A DNA stretch of 34,409 bases from Rhodospirillales bacterium (GTDB lineage Bacteria; Pseudomonadota; Alphaproteobacteria; BOG-932; Roseiterribacteraceae). Location: NCBI GenBank assembly GCA_028291365.1, contig JAQGIE010000269.1:1-34409 (forward strand). Direction: 5' to 3'. The translations under genes were made by a program, and so were the position numbers. Positions 16,992 through 25,605 of the stretch are shown piece after piece (position 1 is the stretch's first letter; every line of letters starts with the position of its first letter). A model generated the notes under the pieces. That model did not search any database and was not told the DNA's origin. It saw only the letters and a program-made list of their open reading frames with translations.

Positions 16992-17561
16992 ATGCCAATT
17001 CCCTTTCACCTGACCGTTTGCGGCCTGCACGAGCTCGAAGGAGCCTGCGATCCGCACGCGACTCACGTGCTTTCGATTCTCGATCCGGGCATGCCGCAGC
17101 CGGCCCCGTTCGCCCGCTGGCCCGCCCATGCCCGGCTGGAGCTGCGATTCGACGACGTGATCGAGGACGTGCCGGGCTTTCAGCCACCCACCGCCGACCA
17201 TGTCGCCCAGGTGCTGGAATTCGGGCGTTCGCTCGAGGCTGAACGGAACGGGCATCTCCTGGTCCATTGCTATGCCGGCATCTCGCGCTCGGCTGCCTCG
17301 ATGTATCTGATGCTGGCCCAGGCCCGCCCTGACCGCCCGCCGGCCGAGTTGCTGGCCGAGGTGGCGCGCATCCGGCCGCAGATCTGGCCGAATCTGCGCA
17401 TCGTCGAGCTCGGCGACGCGGCGCTGGGCCGCCACGGCGCCTTGGTCGAGCCCCTCGCCGCGCACTATGCACGGCGTCTGAAAATCGAGGCGTCGCTCAA
17501 CGACGTCATGCGGCGACTCGGCCGCGCCAGAGAGATCGCGCTCGCCCGTACGGTTCGCTAA
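16992..17561 (+). CDS. Dual-specificity/tyrosine phosphatase-like protein
   Basis: Starting at the ATG at 16992, the product has 189 residues and no signal peptide. The Cys-based phosphatase loop CX5R is intact: HC93-YAGIS-R99-S. An Asp pair at 54-55 (RFDDVIED) could supply the general acid. The fold resembles the small alphaproteobacterial tyrosine-phosphatase-like group more than low-molecular-weight phosphatases. The substrate is unknown. An ATG 33 bp upstream would add 11 residues with no family-like pattern. No clear ribosome-binding site is present. The LpxR-like gene follows 37 bp later on the same strand. Confidence 0.88.
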   Translation: MPIPFHLTVCGLHELEGACDPHATHVLSILDPGMPQPAPFARWPAHARLELRFDDVIEDVPGFQPPTADHVAQVLEFGRSLEAERNGHLLVHCYAGISRSAASMYLMLAQARPDRPPAELLAEVARIRPQIWPNLRIVELGDAALGRHGALVEPLAAHYARRLKIEASLNDVMRRLGRAREIALARTVR

Positions 17562-17598
17562 GCGAACCATCTGGGCGCACCGGCATTCCTTGGGCGTC

Positions 17599-18669
17599 AT
17601 GAAAAACACACAAGTTCTCGTCGCGTCCGCCGCGCTCGCGCTCGTCGCCGCCCTTCCCTCAGCCCGTGCCGAGGAAGGCGGCGGCACCTTCTCGGTCCTG
17701 GTCGAGAACGACTTCTTCGGTGAAAAGCACACCGACAAGCACTACACCCAGGGCATCCGCTTCGTGTGGACGCCGTCAAAGAGCGAGATTTACCCGTGGG
17801 GCGGCGACCAGGGCGTGGCGGCGAATCTGGCCCGGCTGGTGCCGGGCTTCGTGCCTGAAGACGCCAAAGCGAAGGTCCGCGTCGCCTACGCGCTGGGCCA
17901 GAGCATCTTCACCCCGACCGATCTGCGCCGCGTCATTCCCGATCCCAACGATCGCCCGTATGCCGGCTGGCTCTATGGCGGCATCACGCTGGTCAGCGAG
18001 GTCAATCGCGACCAGCAGGATCGCCTGACGCAGTTCGATGCCGTCGGTATCGATCTCGGCGTCGTCGGGCCGGCGGCGCTGGCCAAGCAGACGCAGCAGG
18101 GCTTCCACCGTTTCCTCGGCGGCGACCAGGTGATTCCGAAAGGCTGGGATCGCCAGCTCAAGGACGAGCCCGGCATCCTGATCAGCTACGACAAGAAGTG
18201 GCGCTTCGTGGTGCCGATTTTCAGCCGGGACGCCAAGGACTTCTCGCTCGATGCGACGCCGGCGATCGGTGCCAATGTCGGCAACGTCTATACCGGCGCA
18301 TCGACCGGAATCATGTTCCGCTTCGGCCAGAGCCTGCCCGACGATTACGGCCCGCCGCGCATTCGTCCCGGCCTCACCGGCTCGGACTTCATCGAACGGC
18401 CGGTGCAGGACCGCAATTTCCTCGGCTGGTATCTGTTTGCCGGCGTCGAAGGCCGCGCCGTGCTGCAGAACATCTTTCTCGACGGCAACAGCTTCCGCAG
18501 CAGCCCGCATGTCGACAAACGTCACTTCGTCGCCGACTTCCAGACCGGCATCGCTTTGCTCGTGGGCGGCGTTCGCATCAGCTACACGCAGATCCTGCGC
18601 ACGCGCGAATTCGACAAGCAGCACGGCAACGACAATTTCGGCGCGATCGGACTCAGCGCGAATTTCTGA
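17599..18669 (+). CDS. LpxR-like outer-membrane lipid A deacylase family (DUF2219)
   Basis: A 356-residue predicted outer-membrane barrel with a cleaved signal (MKNTQVLVASAALALVAALPSARA). The family pattern is clear: VENDFFGEKHTDKHYTQGIRF (Asn, Asp and Thr at positions equivalent to the LpxR active site), DRPYAGWLYGG, and QGFHRFLGG..PKGWDRQLKDEPGI with the catalytic-type His and Glu. The protein ends in Phe, as barrels do. LpxR removes the 3'-acyloxyacyl group of lipid A; activity here is inferred from residue conservation. A TTG 9 bp upstream is a weaker start. A hairpin follows at 18677-18692. Confidence 0.9.
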   Translation: MKNTQVLVASAALALVAALPSARAEEGGGTFSVLVENDFFGEKHTDKHYTQGIRFVWTPSKSEIYPWGGDQGVAANLARLVPGFVPEDAKAKVRVAYALGQSIFTPTDLRRVIPDPNDRPYAGWLYGGITLVSEVNRDQQDRLTQFDAVGIDLGVVGPAALAKQTQQGFHRFLGGDQVIPKGWDRQLKDEPGILISYDKKWRFVVPIFSRDAKDFSLDATPAIGANVGNVYTGASTGIMFRFGQSLPDDYGPPRIRPGLTGSDFIERPVQDRNFLGWYLFAGVEGRAVLQNIFLDGNSFRSSPHVDKRHFVADFQTGIALLVGGVRISYTQILRTREFDKQHGNDNFGAIGLSANF

Positions 18670-18676
18670 TTTCATT

Positions 18677-18692
18677 CCCCGCGCAAGCGGGG
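18677..18692 (+). terminator. Compact hairpin after the LpxR-like gene
   Basis: CCCCGC at 18677-18682 pairs with GCGGGG at 18687-18692 around GCAA, 7 bp past the stop. No T-run follows. The unit resembles short CCCGC-GCGGG repeats common in alphaproteobacterial intergenic DNA, so repeat versus terminator is open. Confidence 0.5.
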
Positions 18693-18726
18693 ATCCATCT
18701 CACCAACGCCGTGCCGGCAACGTCGT

Positions 18727-19125
18727 TCAGGCGCCCGGCCGGCCGTAGCGCTGGCGGAACTGCGCCCAGCTCGCTTCGGCCATGGTGCGCAGGTCGCGCG
18801 CGAGCGTGACGGCGCGGGCGCGGTCGCCGCTTTCGATCGCCTGCTCGACGCGCCGTCCATGCCGTTCGATGCCGCGAAAGCCGAACGTGCTCGAGGTGCC
18901 GATGATGGCGTGGATCTGTCGTGCCAGCGTGTCGAGATCGCCGGCGGCGGCGAGCGCCTCGACCCGTTCGAGCTGCAGGCGCGCGTTGCGGAAATAACCG
19001 CCGAGCAGTGCATCCGCTTCGGCCTTGTCGGTCAGTTCGCGAATGGCCTCGATCGGCGACGGATCGAACAGACCGCGATCGGCGACCGCAGCACCGGTTC
19101 GGAGCGAGGAAGATGAGCTGCGCAT
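18727..19125 (-). CDS. Orphan Hpt-domain protein
   Basis: A 132-residue cytoplasmic protein whose helices fit a histidine phosphotransfer domain. The phosphoacceptor is H72 in LARQIHAIIGTSSTFGF, followed by ...IERHGRRVEQAIESGD. Usual Hpt motifs read H-x-x-K-G; here the Lys is Ile, which may change phosphotransfer kinetics or partner choice. The first 20 residues are Ser-rich and probably disordered. No kinase or receiver gene is adjacent, so it is an orphan relay component. A 16-bp hairpin lies 18 bp upstream of the start. Confidence 0.82.
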   Translation of the reverse strand: MRSSSSSLRTGAAVADRGLFDPSPIEAIRELTDKAEADALLGGYFRNARLQLERVEALAAAGDLDTLARQIHAIIGTSSTFGFRGIERHGRRVEQAIESGDRARAVTLARDLRTMAEASWAQFRQRYGRPGA

Positions 19126-19143
19126 GGCTGCTTAACGCAACGC

Positions 19144-19183
19144 GAACGACATCGTCCGAATTTGCAGTTCGGAGATGTCGTTC
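19144..19183. repeat. Long hairpin upstream of the Hpt gene
   Basis: GAACGACATC (19144-19153) and TCCGAA (19155-19160), with one bulged G between, pair with TTCGGA (19168-19173) and GATGTCGTTC (19174-19183). This gives a 16-bp stem and a 7-nt loop. A second dyad (TCACATC 19182-19188, GATGTGA 19200-19206) overlaps its edge. In the leftward direction it would be in the Hpt leader or promoter. Confidence 0.65.
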
Positions 19184-19275
19184 ACATCACACACATTTTG
19201 ATGTGACCGCATGCGCTGTGCATTAGCAAAACGCGCACCGTTCGAGGTGATGTGCGGTGTTTCGCTAGAACAGAT

Positions 19276-19302
19276 CGGCGTCGGTAAATTGCACCGACGC
19301 CG
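19276..19302 (-). terminator. Terminator of the lepA-small protein unit
   Basis: CGGCGTCGGT at 19276-19285 and ACCGACGCCG at 19293-19302 form a perfect 10-bp stem with a 7-nt loop, 6 bp past the stop of the small acidic gene. In the minus direction ATCTGTTCTAG follows. Confidence 0.65.
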
Positions 19303-19308
19303 CAAAGA

Positions 19309-19563
19309 TTACTGAGTCGGCGCCGCGTCGAGCTCGGCCAGCATCTCGTCGACCCAGGCCGGGTCCTTCGCCTTGCGCAGCACCGCAGCGAGCAACAACA
19401 CGCCGCCCGGCACTTCGGCGTCATCGGGATAGTCCGGCAGCACCATCCACATTTCGCCGTTGGCATCGACGACCAGCGCCGCCTGATCGGGACCGAGTAC
19501 GGTCTCGTCCAAATCCTCGTCCTCGAAGTCGAGGTCGATTTCGTGTTCTTCGTCTTTTGCCAT
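19309..19563 (-). CDS. Small acidic protein downstream of lepA, unknown
   Basis: An 84-residue soluble protein whose first 20 residues are mostly Asp/Glu (MAKDEEHEIDLDFEDEDLDE). A compact part follows (QAALVVDANGEMWMVLPDY...GGVLLLAAVLRKAKDPAWVDEMLAEL). I do not recognise a named family. A strong GGAGGA lies upstream of the ATG, and the gene starts 18 bp after lepA on the same strand, so it is very likely co-transcribed and ends at the hairpin at 19276-19302. A role linked to LepA or translation is only guilt by association. Confidence 0.8.
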   Translation of the reverse strand: MAKDEEHEIDLDFEDEDLDETVLGPDQAALVVDANGEMWMVLPDYPDDAEVPGGVLLLAAVLRKAKDPAWVDEMLAELDAAPTQ

Positions 19564-19581
19564 CGATTCCTCCGAGGTTCT

Positions 19582-21390
19582 CTAGTTCTGATCGCCCATG
19601 CGCAGCGCAGCAATGAACGCGCTCTGCGGGATTTCGACTTCGCCGAACTGCCGCATGCGCTTTTTGCCCTCTTTCTGCTTGTCGAGAAGCTTGCGCTTGC
19701 GGCTGATGTCGCCGCCATAACATTTCGCGGTGACGTCCTTGCGCATGGCGCTGACCGTCTCGCGCGCGATCACCTTGCCGCCGATCGCGGCCTGGATCGC
19801 GATCTTGAACAGCTGCTTGGGAATCAGCTCCTTCAGCCGCTCGCACAGGTGGCGGCCGCGGCGCTCGGCCTGGCCGCGATGGACCACCATCGACAACGCG
19901 TCGACCGGGTCGTTGTTCACCAGGATGGACAGTTTGACGAGGTCGCCCTCTTCGTAGCTGTCGATCGTGTAATCGAAACTGGCATAGCCGCGGCTGATCG
20001 ATTTCAGACGATCGTAGAAGTCGAACACGACTTCGTTGAGCGGCAGCTTGTAGATCAGCATGGCGCGCGCGCCGGCATAGGTCATTTCGATCTGACTGCC
20101 GCGGCGCTCCTGGCACAGCGCCAGGATCGGGCCGAGATATTCGTCGGGCGTGAAGATCGTCGCGCGGATCCACGGCTCTTCGATGTGATCGATCTTCATC
20201 ACATCCGGCATGTCGGCCGGATTGTAGAGTTCCTTCATCGAGCCGTCGGTCTGGTGCACGCGGTAGACCACCGACGGCGCGGTCGCGATCAGGTCGATAT
20301 CGAATTCGCGCTCGAGCCGCTCCTGGATGATTTCCATGTGCAGCAGCCCCAGAAAGCCGCAGCGGAAACCAAAGCCCAGCGCCGCCGAGCTTTCGGCTTC
20401 GAAATGGAAGCTCGAATCGTTGAGCGCGAGGCGGCCGAGACTGTCGCGCAGATGTTCGAACTGCGCCGCGTCGACCGGGAACAACGAACAGAACACGACC
20501 GGGATCGACGGCTTGAAGCCGGGCAGCGGTTCGGGCGCGAGGCGACGCTCGTCGGTGATCGTGTCGCCGACCTTGGTGTCGCTGATCTCTTTGATGCCGG
20601 CGGTGATGAAACCCATCTCGCCGGGCCCGAGCTGGTCGATGATCACGCGCTTGGGCGTGAACATGCCGACCCGGTCGATGTCGCGCGTCGCGCCTGTCTG
20701 CATGAAGCGGATCTTCTGACCGGCCCTCAACGAACCATCGACCACGCGCACCAGAATCACGACGCCGAGATAGGCGTCGTACCAGGAATCCACGAGCAGC
20801 GCCTTGGTCGGCGCGGTCGCGTCGCCTTTGGGCGACGGCAGGCGCATCACGATCGCTTCGAGCAGATCGGGAATGCCGAGCCCGGTCTTGCCCGACACTT
20901 CGACCGCGTTTGAGGCGTCGATGCCGATCACGTCCTCGACCTGCTGCTTGACGCGGTCGGGTTCGGCGGCAGGCAGGTCGATCTTGTTGATGACCGGCAC
21001 GATTTCATGATTGGCGTCGATCGCCTGGTACACGTTGGCCAGGGTCTGCGCTTCGACGCCCTGGGTGGCGTCCACCACCAGCAGCGAGCCCTCGCACGCG
21101 GCGAGCGAGCGCGAGACTTCGTAGGCGAAGTCGACATGGCCGGGCGTGTCCATCAGGTTGAACTGATAGTCCTTGCCGTCCTTGGCCTTGTAGGCGAGGC
21201 GCACGGTCTGCGCCTTGATGGTGATGCCCCGCTCCCGCTCGATATCCATCGAGTCCAGCACCTGGCCGCGCATCTCGCGCTTTTCCAACCCGCCGCAAAT
21301 TTCGATCAACCGGTCGGCGAGCGTGCTCTTGCCGTGATCGATATGCGCGATGATCGCGAAATTGCGGATGTGGGAAAGGTCAGTTGCCAT
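19582..21390 (-). CDS. lepA: Elongation factor 4 (LepA)
   Basis: A 602-residue translational GTPase that acts on stalled or mis-positioned ribosomes. GTP-binding motifs are intact: AHIDHGKST at 15-23, the switch region around [15 protein letters not shown] at 81-85 and NKID at 135-138. The LepA-specific C-terminal region is complete, including [14 protein letters not shown] and the basic end [35 protein letters not shown]. Length equals the family norm. Its ATG has no good ribosome-binding site close by; instead a 13-bp hairpin lies 14 bp upstream (21405-21434). Its arm carries AAGGAG, so translation may depend on leader structure. Confidence 0.98.
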   Translation of the reverse strand: MATDLSHIRNFAIIAHIDHGKSTLADRLIEICGGLEKREMRGQVLDSMDIERERGITIKAQTVRLAYKAKDGKDYQFNLMDTPGHVDFAYEVSRSLAACEGSLLVVDATQGVEAQTLANVYQAIDANHEIVPVINKIDLPAAEPDRVKQQVEDVIGIDASNAVEVSGKTGLGIPDLLEAIVMRLPSPKGDATAPTKALLVDSWYDAYLGVVILVRVVDGSLRAGQKIRFMQTGATRDIDRVGMFTPKRVIIDQLGPGEMGFITAGIKEISDTKVGDTITDERRLAPEPLPGFKPSIPVVFCSLFPVDAAQFEHLRDSLGRLALNDSSFHFEAESSAALGFGFRCGFLGLLHMEIIQERLEREFDIDLIATAPSVVYRVHQTDGSMKELYNPADMPDVMKIDHIEEPWIRATIFTPDEYLGPILALCQERRGSQIEMTYAGARAMLIYKLPLNEVVFDFYDRLKSISRGYASFDYTIDSYEEGDLVKLSILVNNDPVDALSMVVHRGQAERRGRHLCERLKELIPKQLFKIAIQAAIGGKVIARETVSAMRKDVTAKCYGGDISRKRKLLDKQKEGKKRMRQFGEVEIPQSAFIAALRMGDQN

Positions 21391-21404
21391 GGCGGCGCGA
21401 ACCT

Positions 21405-21434
21405 AAGGAGTTTCCGCCCTCGCGGAAACTCCTT
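21405..21434. terminator. 13-bp hairpin between ampG and lepA
   Basis: AAGGAGTTTCCGC (21405-21417) pairs perfectly with GCGGAAACTCCTT (21422-21434) around a CCTC loop. In the + direction CTTTTG follows, like an intrinsic terminator, although no rightward gene ends here. In the leftward direction it lies in the lepA leader, after the ampG stop. Confidence 0.6.
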
Positions 21435-21532
21435 CTTTTGCCCGGTTTCGCCCGCGCCCAGCGCAGCCGGCCGGCGAACGGCGCCCCGCTTCAATGAGGG
21501 TCGAACTTCCGTCCGCGGCCGCACGCCGCAGG

Positions 21533-22822
21533 CTAGCTGGCAACCGCTTGAATCTGCGGCCGCAACCACACCAAAAGCACCAGCGCCGGTAGGCCGCCCA
21601 CGGCGGCAACGCCGAAATAGGGCGCCCAATCGAGCCAGGCCGCGAGAAACCCTGCAGGGGCGACCAGCAGATCGCGCGTGAATGCGGCCAGGGCCGACAG
21701 AAGCGCGTACTGGGTCGCGGTGTAGGCGCGATTGCACAGCAGCGACAGGAAGGCGAGGAAGCCTGCGTCGCCCATGCCGCGCGCAAGATTTTCGCACCCG
21801 ACTGCCGCGTAAAAAAGCGGCAAGTCGTGCCCGCGCGTCGCGAGCAGGCTGAACAGGCCGACCGACATGGCCGAGCCGACACCGCAGACGAGCAGCATGC
21901 GCCAGGCGCCAAAGCGCGTCACCAACGCGCCGCCGATCAACACGCCGACAATCGTCGCCGCCACCCCGAAGATCTTCGAAGCATTCGCGATCTCGATCTT
22001 GGTGAAGCCGACGCCGACATAGAAGGCGGACGACATCACGCCCTGCAGCTGGTCGGGCAATTTGTAGAGCACGATGAAGAGCAGGATGGCGGCCCAGCGC
22101 TGCCTCGTCGTGAATTCGGCGAACGGCTCGATCACCGCGAGCCGCAGCCACTCGCCGAATCCGCTCGCGGCCATGCGCGGCCGAATCTGGCGCGGTTCCG
22201 ACATGGTGAGCGTGGTCACGACCGCCACCAAGAGGACACAGGCCATCGCGGCGTAGGTTTGGGCCCACGTAAGTACGCTGGCGAGATACAGCGCGCCGGC
22301 GCCCGACATGAGCATGGCGAAGCGATAGCCGGTGACATAGGCGCCGCCGCCGGCACCCTGCTGCCACGGCTCGAGCGATTCGATGCGCCACGCATCGACG
22401 ATGATGTCCTGCGTCGCGGCGAAGAAGGCGGTCACCAGCGCGAGCAGCGCGACCAGCGTGATGTCGGTCGTCGGATCGATCAGGCCGAGGGCGACGATCG
22501 ACGCAGCCAGCGCGATCTGGACCGGCAGCAGCCAACCGCGACGGCGGCCCAGCCAGCGCGTCAGGCCCGGCAACCGCAAATGGTCAATCAGCGGCGCCCA
22601 CGCCCATTTCAGCGTGTAGGGCGCCAGCACGAGCGCGAACAAGCCGATCGACTGCCGTGAGATGCCGGACTCCGCAAGCCGAACGCCCAACGTCGCGCCG
22701 ACCAAGCCCAGCGGCAGGCCGCTGCCAATCGCGAGCAACACGACAGTCAACACTTTGCGGTCGAGATAGACGGTCCAGGTGGAACGGGGCGGCGCCGACT
22801 CGGGCAGGGGATTCGCGGTCAC
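21533..22822 (-). CDS. AmpG-like MFS permease
   Basis: A 429-residue inner-membrane transporter with about 12 hydrophobic segments. AmpG-type features include SGLPLGLVGATLGVRLAESGIS, LKWAWAPLIDH, GRRRGWLLPVQ, ATQDIIVDAWRIE and YKLPDQLQGVMSSAFYVGVGFTKIEIA. AmpG imports anhydro-muropeptides for peptidoglycan recycling; substrate here is inferred from family. The start is a GTG with no clear ribosome-binding site. Its stop is 142 bp before lepA on the same strand, separated by the 21405-21434 hairpin. It diverges from the membrane protein at 22921 across 98 bp. Confidence 0.9.
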   Translation of the reverse strand: MTANPLPESAPPRSTWTVYLDRKVLTVVLLAIGSGLPLGLVGATLGVRLAESGISRQSIGLFALVLAPYTLKWAWAPLIDHLRLPGLTRWLGRRRGWLLPVQIALAASIVALGLIDPTTDITLVALLALVTAFFAATQDIIVDAWRIESLEPWQQGAGGGAYVTGYRFAMLMSGAGALYLASVLTWAQTYAAMACVLLVAVVTTLTMSEPRQIRPRMAASGFGEWLRLAVIEPFAEFTTRQRWAAILLFIVLYKLPDQLQGVMSSAFYVGVGFTKIEIANASKIFGVAATIVGVLIGGALVTRFGAWRMLLVCGVGSAMSVGLFSLLATRGHDLPLFYAAVGCENLARGMGDAGFLAFLSLLCNRAYTATQYALLSALAAFTRDLLVAPAGFLAAWLDWAPYFGVAAVGGLPALVLLVWLRPQIQAVAS

Positions 22823-22920
22823 GGCGCGACGGTATCAGGCGGACAGTCTGCGCTGCACTGCGGAACTCGCACCTGTGGTTGGGCCTTTTCTCGACGGCAC
22901 CGAATCCCGGAGGCGCACAC

Positions 22921-24555
22921 GTGACTGTTCTCGATGCCGGCCGGCCAAGCGGCCGGGCCCTGCCCTTTACCGCGATCTCGATCGCACTTGCCTGGACCGC
23001 GCTACTGATTCCGATCTGGCTTCCGGCCGCGCCGCCGACGCTCGACGGACCAATCCACGCCGACATCGTGCGGATTCTGCTCGCGCTCGAGCGCGGCGAT
23101 GGGGCCATCGCGTCGTTCTTTCACACGTCGTGGGCGCCCGAACCGAATCTGTCGATCTACGCGCTGTGGTTGGGGTTGGCGCATCTGGTGCCGAGCGCGA
23201 TCGCCGAGAAGCTGATCCTGTCGCTCTATGCGCTGCTGCTCGCCGCGTCGGCGCCGATCTTCCTGCGCATCGCCTGCGGACGGTGGCCGCGCAACCCGGT
23301 CGCGTGGCTCGCCACCGCGCCTTTCGCGTTCAGCGCGCCGTTCTGGTTCGGCTTCTACAATTTCGTCATCAGCCTGCCGCTGTTCGTGATCGCCACCGCG
23401 CTGTCGCTCCGCTTTGTCGAACGGCCCACCGCGCGCATCGGCGTCGCGCTCGCGCTGGTGTCGCTGATGACCTATTTCACCCACGTCATGTCGTTCGCCG
23501 CGCTCGGCGTCGCCTGGATGGCGCTGCTGCCGTGGGTCGCCGTGACCCGGCTGAACGCGGCGACCCGGCTGCGCCAGACGGCGCTGCGGATCGGCGCGGC
23601 CGCGATCGTATTTGCCCCCACCCTGCTGCTGTTGTTCCTGTTCCTGTGGCGCAATCGCGGCGAGACGCTGACCTATGCCGGCCGCGCCGAGGGATTGGCC
23701 GAACGGATCCAGGCGCTCGCGACTCTGTCGTCGCTGTTCGCCACCGGTCTCGCCGAGGGCGCCATCGTGGCGCTGCTGTTGCTGTTGCTGGTCGTCGCGG
23801 CGCTGCCGGCGCTGAGACGGGCACAGCCGCTCGCCATCGACGCGCTGCCGATCGCGGCGCTGCTGCTGGCCTTCGCCGCGCTGGTCGTGCCCGACCGTCT
23901 GTTCGGCGGCGGCTATACCGCAATCCGCATCCAGCTGTACCCGTATCTGCTTTTCGCGCTGTGGTTCGCAGCGCGGGCGCCGTCCGTGTGGCTCGACCGG
24001 CGCCAGCGCGCGCTGGGCGAAGCGGCGGCCGCGCTGCTGCTGCTGCTCGCGTGGGTCGACGGCCGCGCGGCGTTGCGCATGAGCCAGCAGGTCGAAACCG
24101 TCATCCGCGCAACCGCCAGCCTGCAAGCGGGAAAATCGGTGCTGCCGGTCATGTTCAACCCGAACGGTCGCGACGCCAACGGCGCCAAGCTCGCGCGCGG
24201 CGTGCCGTTCCTGATGAACGTCGGCTCGCGCGTCGCGGTGGCGCATGACGCGATCAATCTGCGCATGCACCAGGCCAACACGCTGAACTTCCCGGTGCAC
24301 TATCAGGAGCCGGCGAATCCATACCAGATGGGGATTCTGCACACGGCGCTGTGGAAGGACTCGATCACCCCATCCGACCTGCGCGGCTTGCGGCACGACA
24401 TCGACGCCTATGGTCGCGTCGATACGGTACTGGCGTTCGGGTTGGAGCCGGACAGCGACGATCCGCGCTTGGCGGCCTTGCGCCGCGAACTCAGCGGCTG
24501 GCACGAGCAGCGGGATTCGTCGCTGCCCGGCACCATCCTGTTCAGCCGAACTTGA
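22921..24555 (+). CDS. Large polytopic membrane protein, GT-C-like topology, unknown
   Basis: The start is the GTG at 22921, chosen because GGAGG (22909-22913) lies 7 nt upstream; a longer upstream frame would overlap ampG antisense. The 544-residue product has about 10 hydrophobic helices over the first 390 residues, then a soluble C-terminal domain of about 150 residues. A DGPIHADIVRIL segment sits in the first loop and HTSWAPEPNLSIY soon after. Acidic first loops, many helices and a C-terminal soluble domain recall GT-C glycosyltransferases, but no diagnostic motif confirms this. The gene is alone, with no glycan operon beside it. Confidence 0.82.
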   Translation: MTVLDAGRPSGRALPFTAISIALAWTALLIPIWLPAAPPTLDGPIHADIVRILLALERGDGAIASFFHTSWAPEPNLSIYALWLGLAHLVPSAIAEKLILSLYALLLAASAPIFLRIACGRWPRNPVAWLATAPFAFSAPFWFGFYNFVISLPLFVIATALSLRFVERPTARIGVALALVSLMTYFTHVMSFAALGVAWMALLPWVAVTRLNAATRLRQTALRIGAAAIVFAPTLLLLFLFLWRNRGETLTYAGRAEGLAERIQALATLSSLFATGLAEGAIVALLLLLLVVAALPALRRAQPLAIDALPIAALLLAFAALVVPDRLFGGGYTAIRIQLYPYLLFALWFAARAPSVWLDRRQRALGEAAAALLLLLAWVDGRAALRMSQQVETVIRATASLQAGKSVLPVMFNPNGRDANGAKLARGVPFLMNVGSRVAVAHDAINLRMHQANTLNFPVHYQEPANPYQMGILHTALWKDSITPSDLRGLRHDIDAYGRVDTVLAFGLEPDSDDPRLAALRRELSGWHEQRDSSLPGTILFSRT

Positions 24556-24677
24556 GCAACCCAATCTGAGTCGGGCGAACATCGAACTCGGGTCGTTCAA
24601 TATTCCAGCATTTCAGCCGGGAACTTCCGAGGGTGAACTCGCGTCTCCACAACACGTCACCGGCCGAGGAGCGCGTC

Positions 24678-25019
24678 GTGCCTGATCCCGATTTCGAAGA
24701 TTGCATCGACGCGTGCGATGATTGTGCCTCGATCTGTCTGGAGGCGCTGACCCAGCAGTGCCTGCCGGCAGGCGGTCCGCATGTCGAACCGCGCCATGTC
24801 GTGCTGATGCTCGATTGTGTCGATATCTGCCGCACCGCTGCCGACTTCATGCGGCGTGGGTCTCCGAACCATGCGCGTGTCTGCGCCGCCTGCGCCGAGA
24901 GTTGCGACGCCTGCGCTGCAAGCTGCGCCAAGCTCGACGACATGGAAGAGTGCGTCGAGGCATGCCGCGACTGCGCCGAGATATGCCGCGAAATGGCGGG
25001 GCTGCGAACGCCCGGCTGA
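24678..25019 (+). CDS. Cys-rich four-helix bundle copper-storage protein (Csp-like)
   Basis: The GTG at 24678 is preferred: GAGGAG lies 6 nt upstream and the product then begins MPDPDFEDCIDACDDC. A GTG at 24633 would add 15 unpatterned residues. The 113-residue protein has 16 Cys (9, 13, 16, 20, 28, 47, 51, 69, 72, 76, 79, 83, 92, 96, 99, 103), mostly as CxxxCxxC along helices. This is the DUF326/Csp pattern, where thiols lining a four-helix bundle bind many Cu(I) ions. There is no signal peptide, so it is cytosolic. A cueR-type regulator follows 39 bp downstream, which strongly supports a copper role. Confidence 0.9.
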   Translation: MPDPDFEDCIDACDDCASICLEALTQQCLPAGGPHVEPRHVVLMLDCVDICRTAADFMRRGSPNHARVCAACAESCDACAASCAKLDDMEECVEACRDCAEICREMAGLRTPG

Positions 25020-25058
25020 GCTTTGCTCCACGTGCAGCGCCGGGATACGCTGCACCGC

Positions 25059-25490
25059 ATGAATATCGGGGAAGCAGCAGAGGCGTCCGGCGTCTCGGAA
25101 AAGATGATCCGGCATTACGAGTCGATCGGGCTGATCGCGAAACCGGCGCGCAGCGGTGCCGGCTATCGCACCTTCGATGCGCGCAACGTGCACGAGCTGC
25201 GTTTCGTCAGCCGCGCGCGGTCGCTGGGCTTCTCGCTCGAAGAGATTCGCCGCCTGCTGAAACTATGGCGCGACGACCGGCGCAGCAGCGCCGAAGTTCG
25301 CCGCATCGCGCAAGGCCACGCCGACGAACTGGGCAGTCGCATCGAAGCAATGCGCGCGATGCAGCGCGCGCTGCTCGACCTCGTCGCCTGCTGCCGCGGC
25401 GATGCGCGTCCCGAATGTCCGATCCTCGACGACCTCGCGGCGATCGATGGCGCTCCCACCCGGCGCAAAGGCGGCGCGCCGAAACGCTAG
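25059..25490 (+). CDS. cueR: Cu(I)-responsive MerR-family regulator CueR
   Basis: A 143-residue MerR regulator starting MNIGEAAEASGVSEKMIRHYE; an upstream in-frame start would add 12 residues with no family match. The winged HTH covers 1-70 and a dimerisation helix about 75-108. The metal loop has C112 and C120 (CCRGDARPECPIL), matching the position and spacing of E. coli CueR, and S77 favours monovalent Cu(I)/Ag(I) over divalent ions. Such proteins activate promoters with a long (19-20 bp) spacer. I looked upstream of the csp gene and found no convincing CueR dyad, so the operator may be elsewhere. Confidence 0.9.
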   Translation: MNIGEAAEASGVSEKMIRHYESIGLIAKPARSGAGYRTFDARNVHELRFVSRARSLGFSLEEIRRLLKLWRDDRRSSAEVRRIAQGHADELGSRIEAMRAMQRALLDLVACCRGDARPECPILDDLAAIDGAPTRRKGGAPKR

Positions 25491-25605
25491 CCTCCGTACA
25501 ATGTTGCGAGCGGCGAATACGAACACCGCGAACCACTCGCACCAGCACTCTTCTTGCGCCGCGCGCGTGCTTCGGCCATCAAGCTGCGAAAAAGGGCAAG
25601 CAGGG

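Noticed and set aside
19543-20913. 456-codon open frame on the + strand
   Set aside because: It is antisense to lepA.
23002-24600. 532-codon Gln/Arg-rich open frame on the - strand
   Set aside because: It is antisense to the membrane protein at 22921-24555. The poly-Gln runs are complements of Leu codons.
24556-24677. CueR operator upstream of the csp gene
   Set aside because: No dyad with the expected long-spacer promoter shape could be found, so none is annotated.
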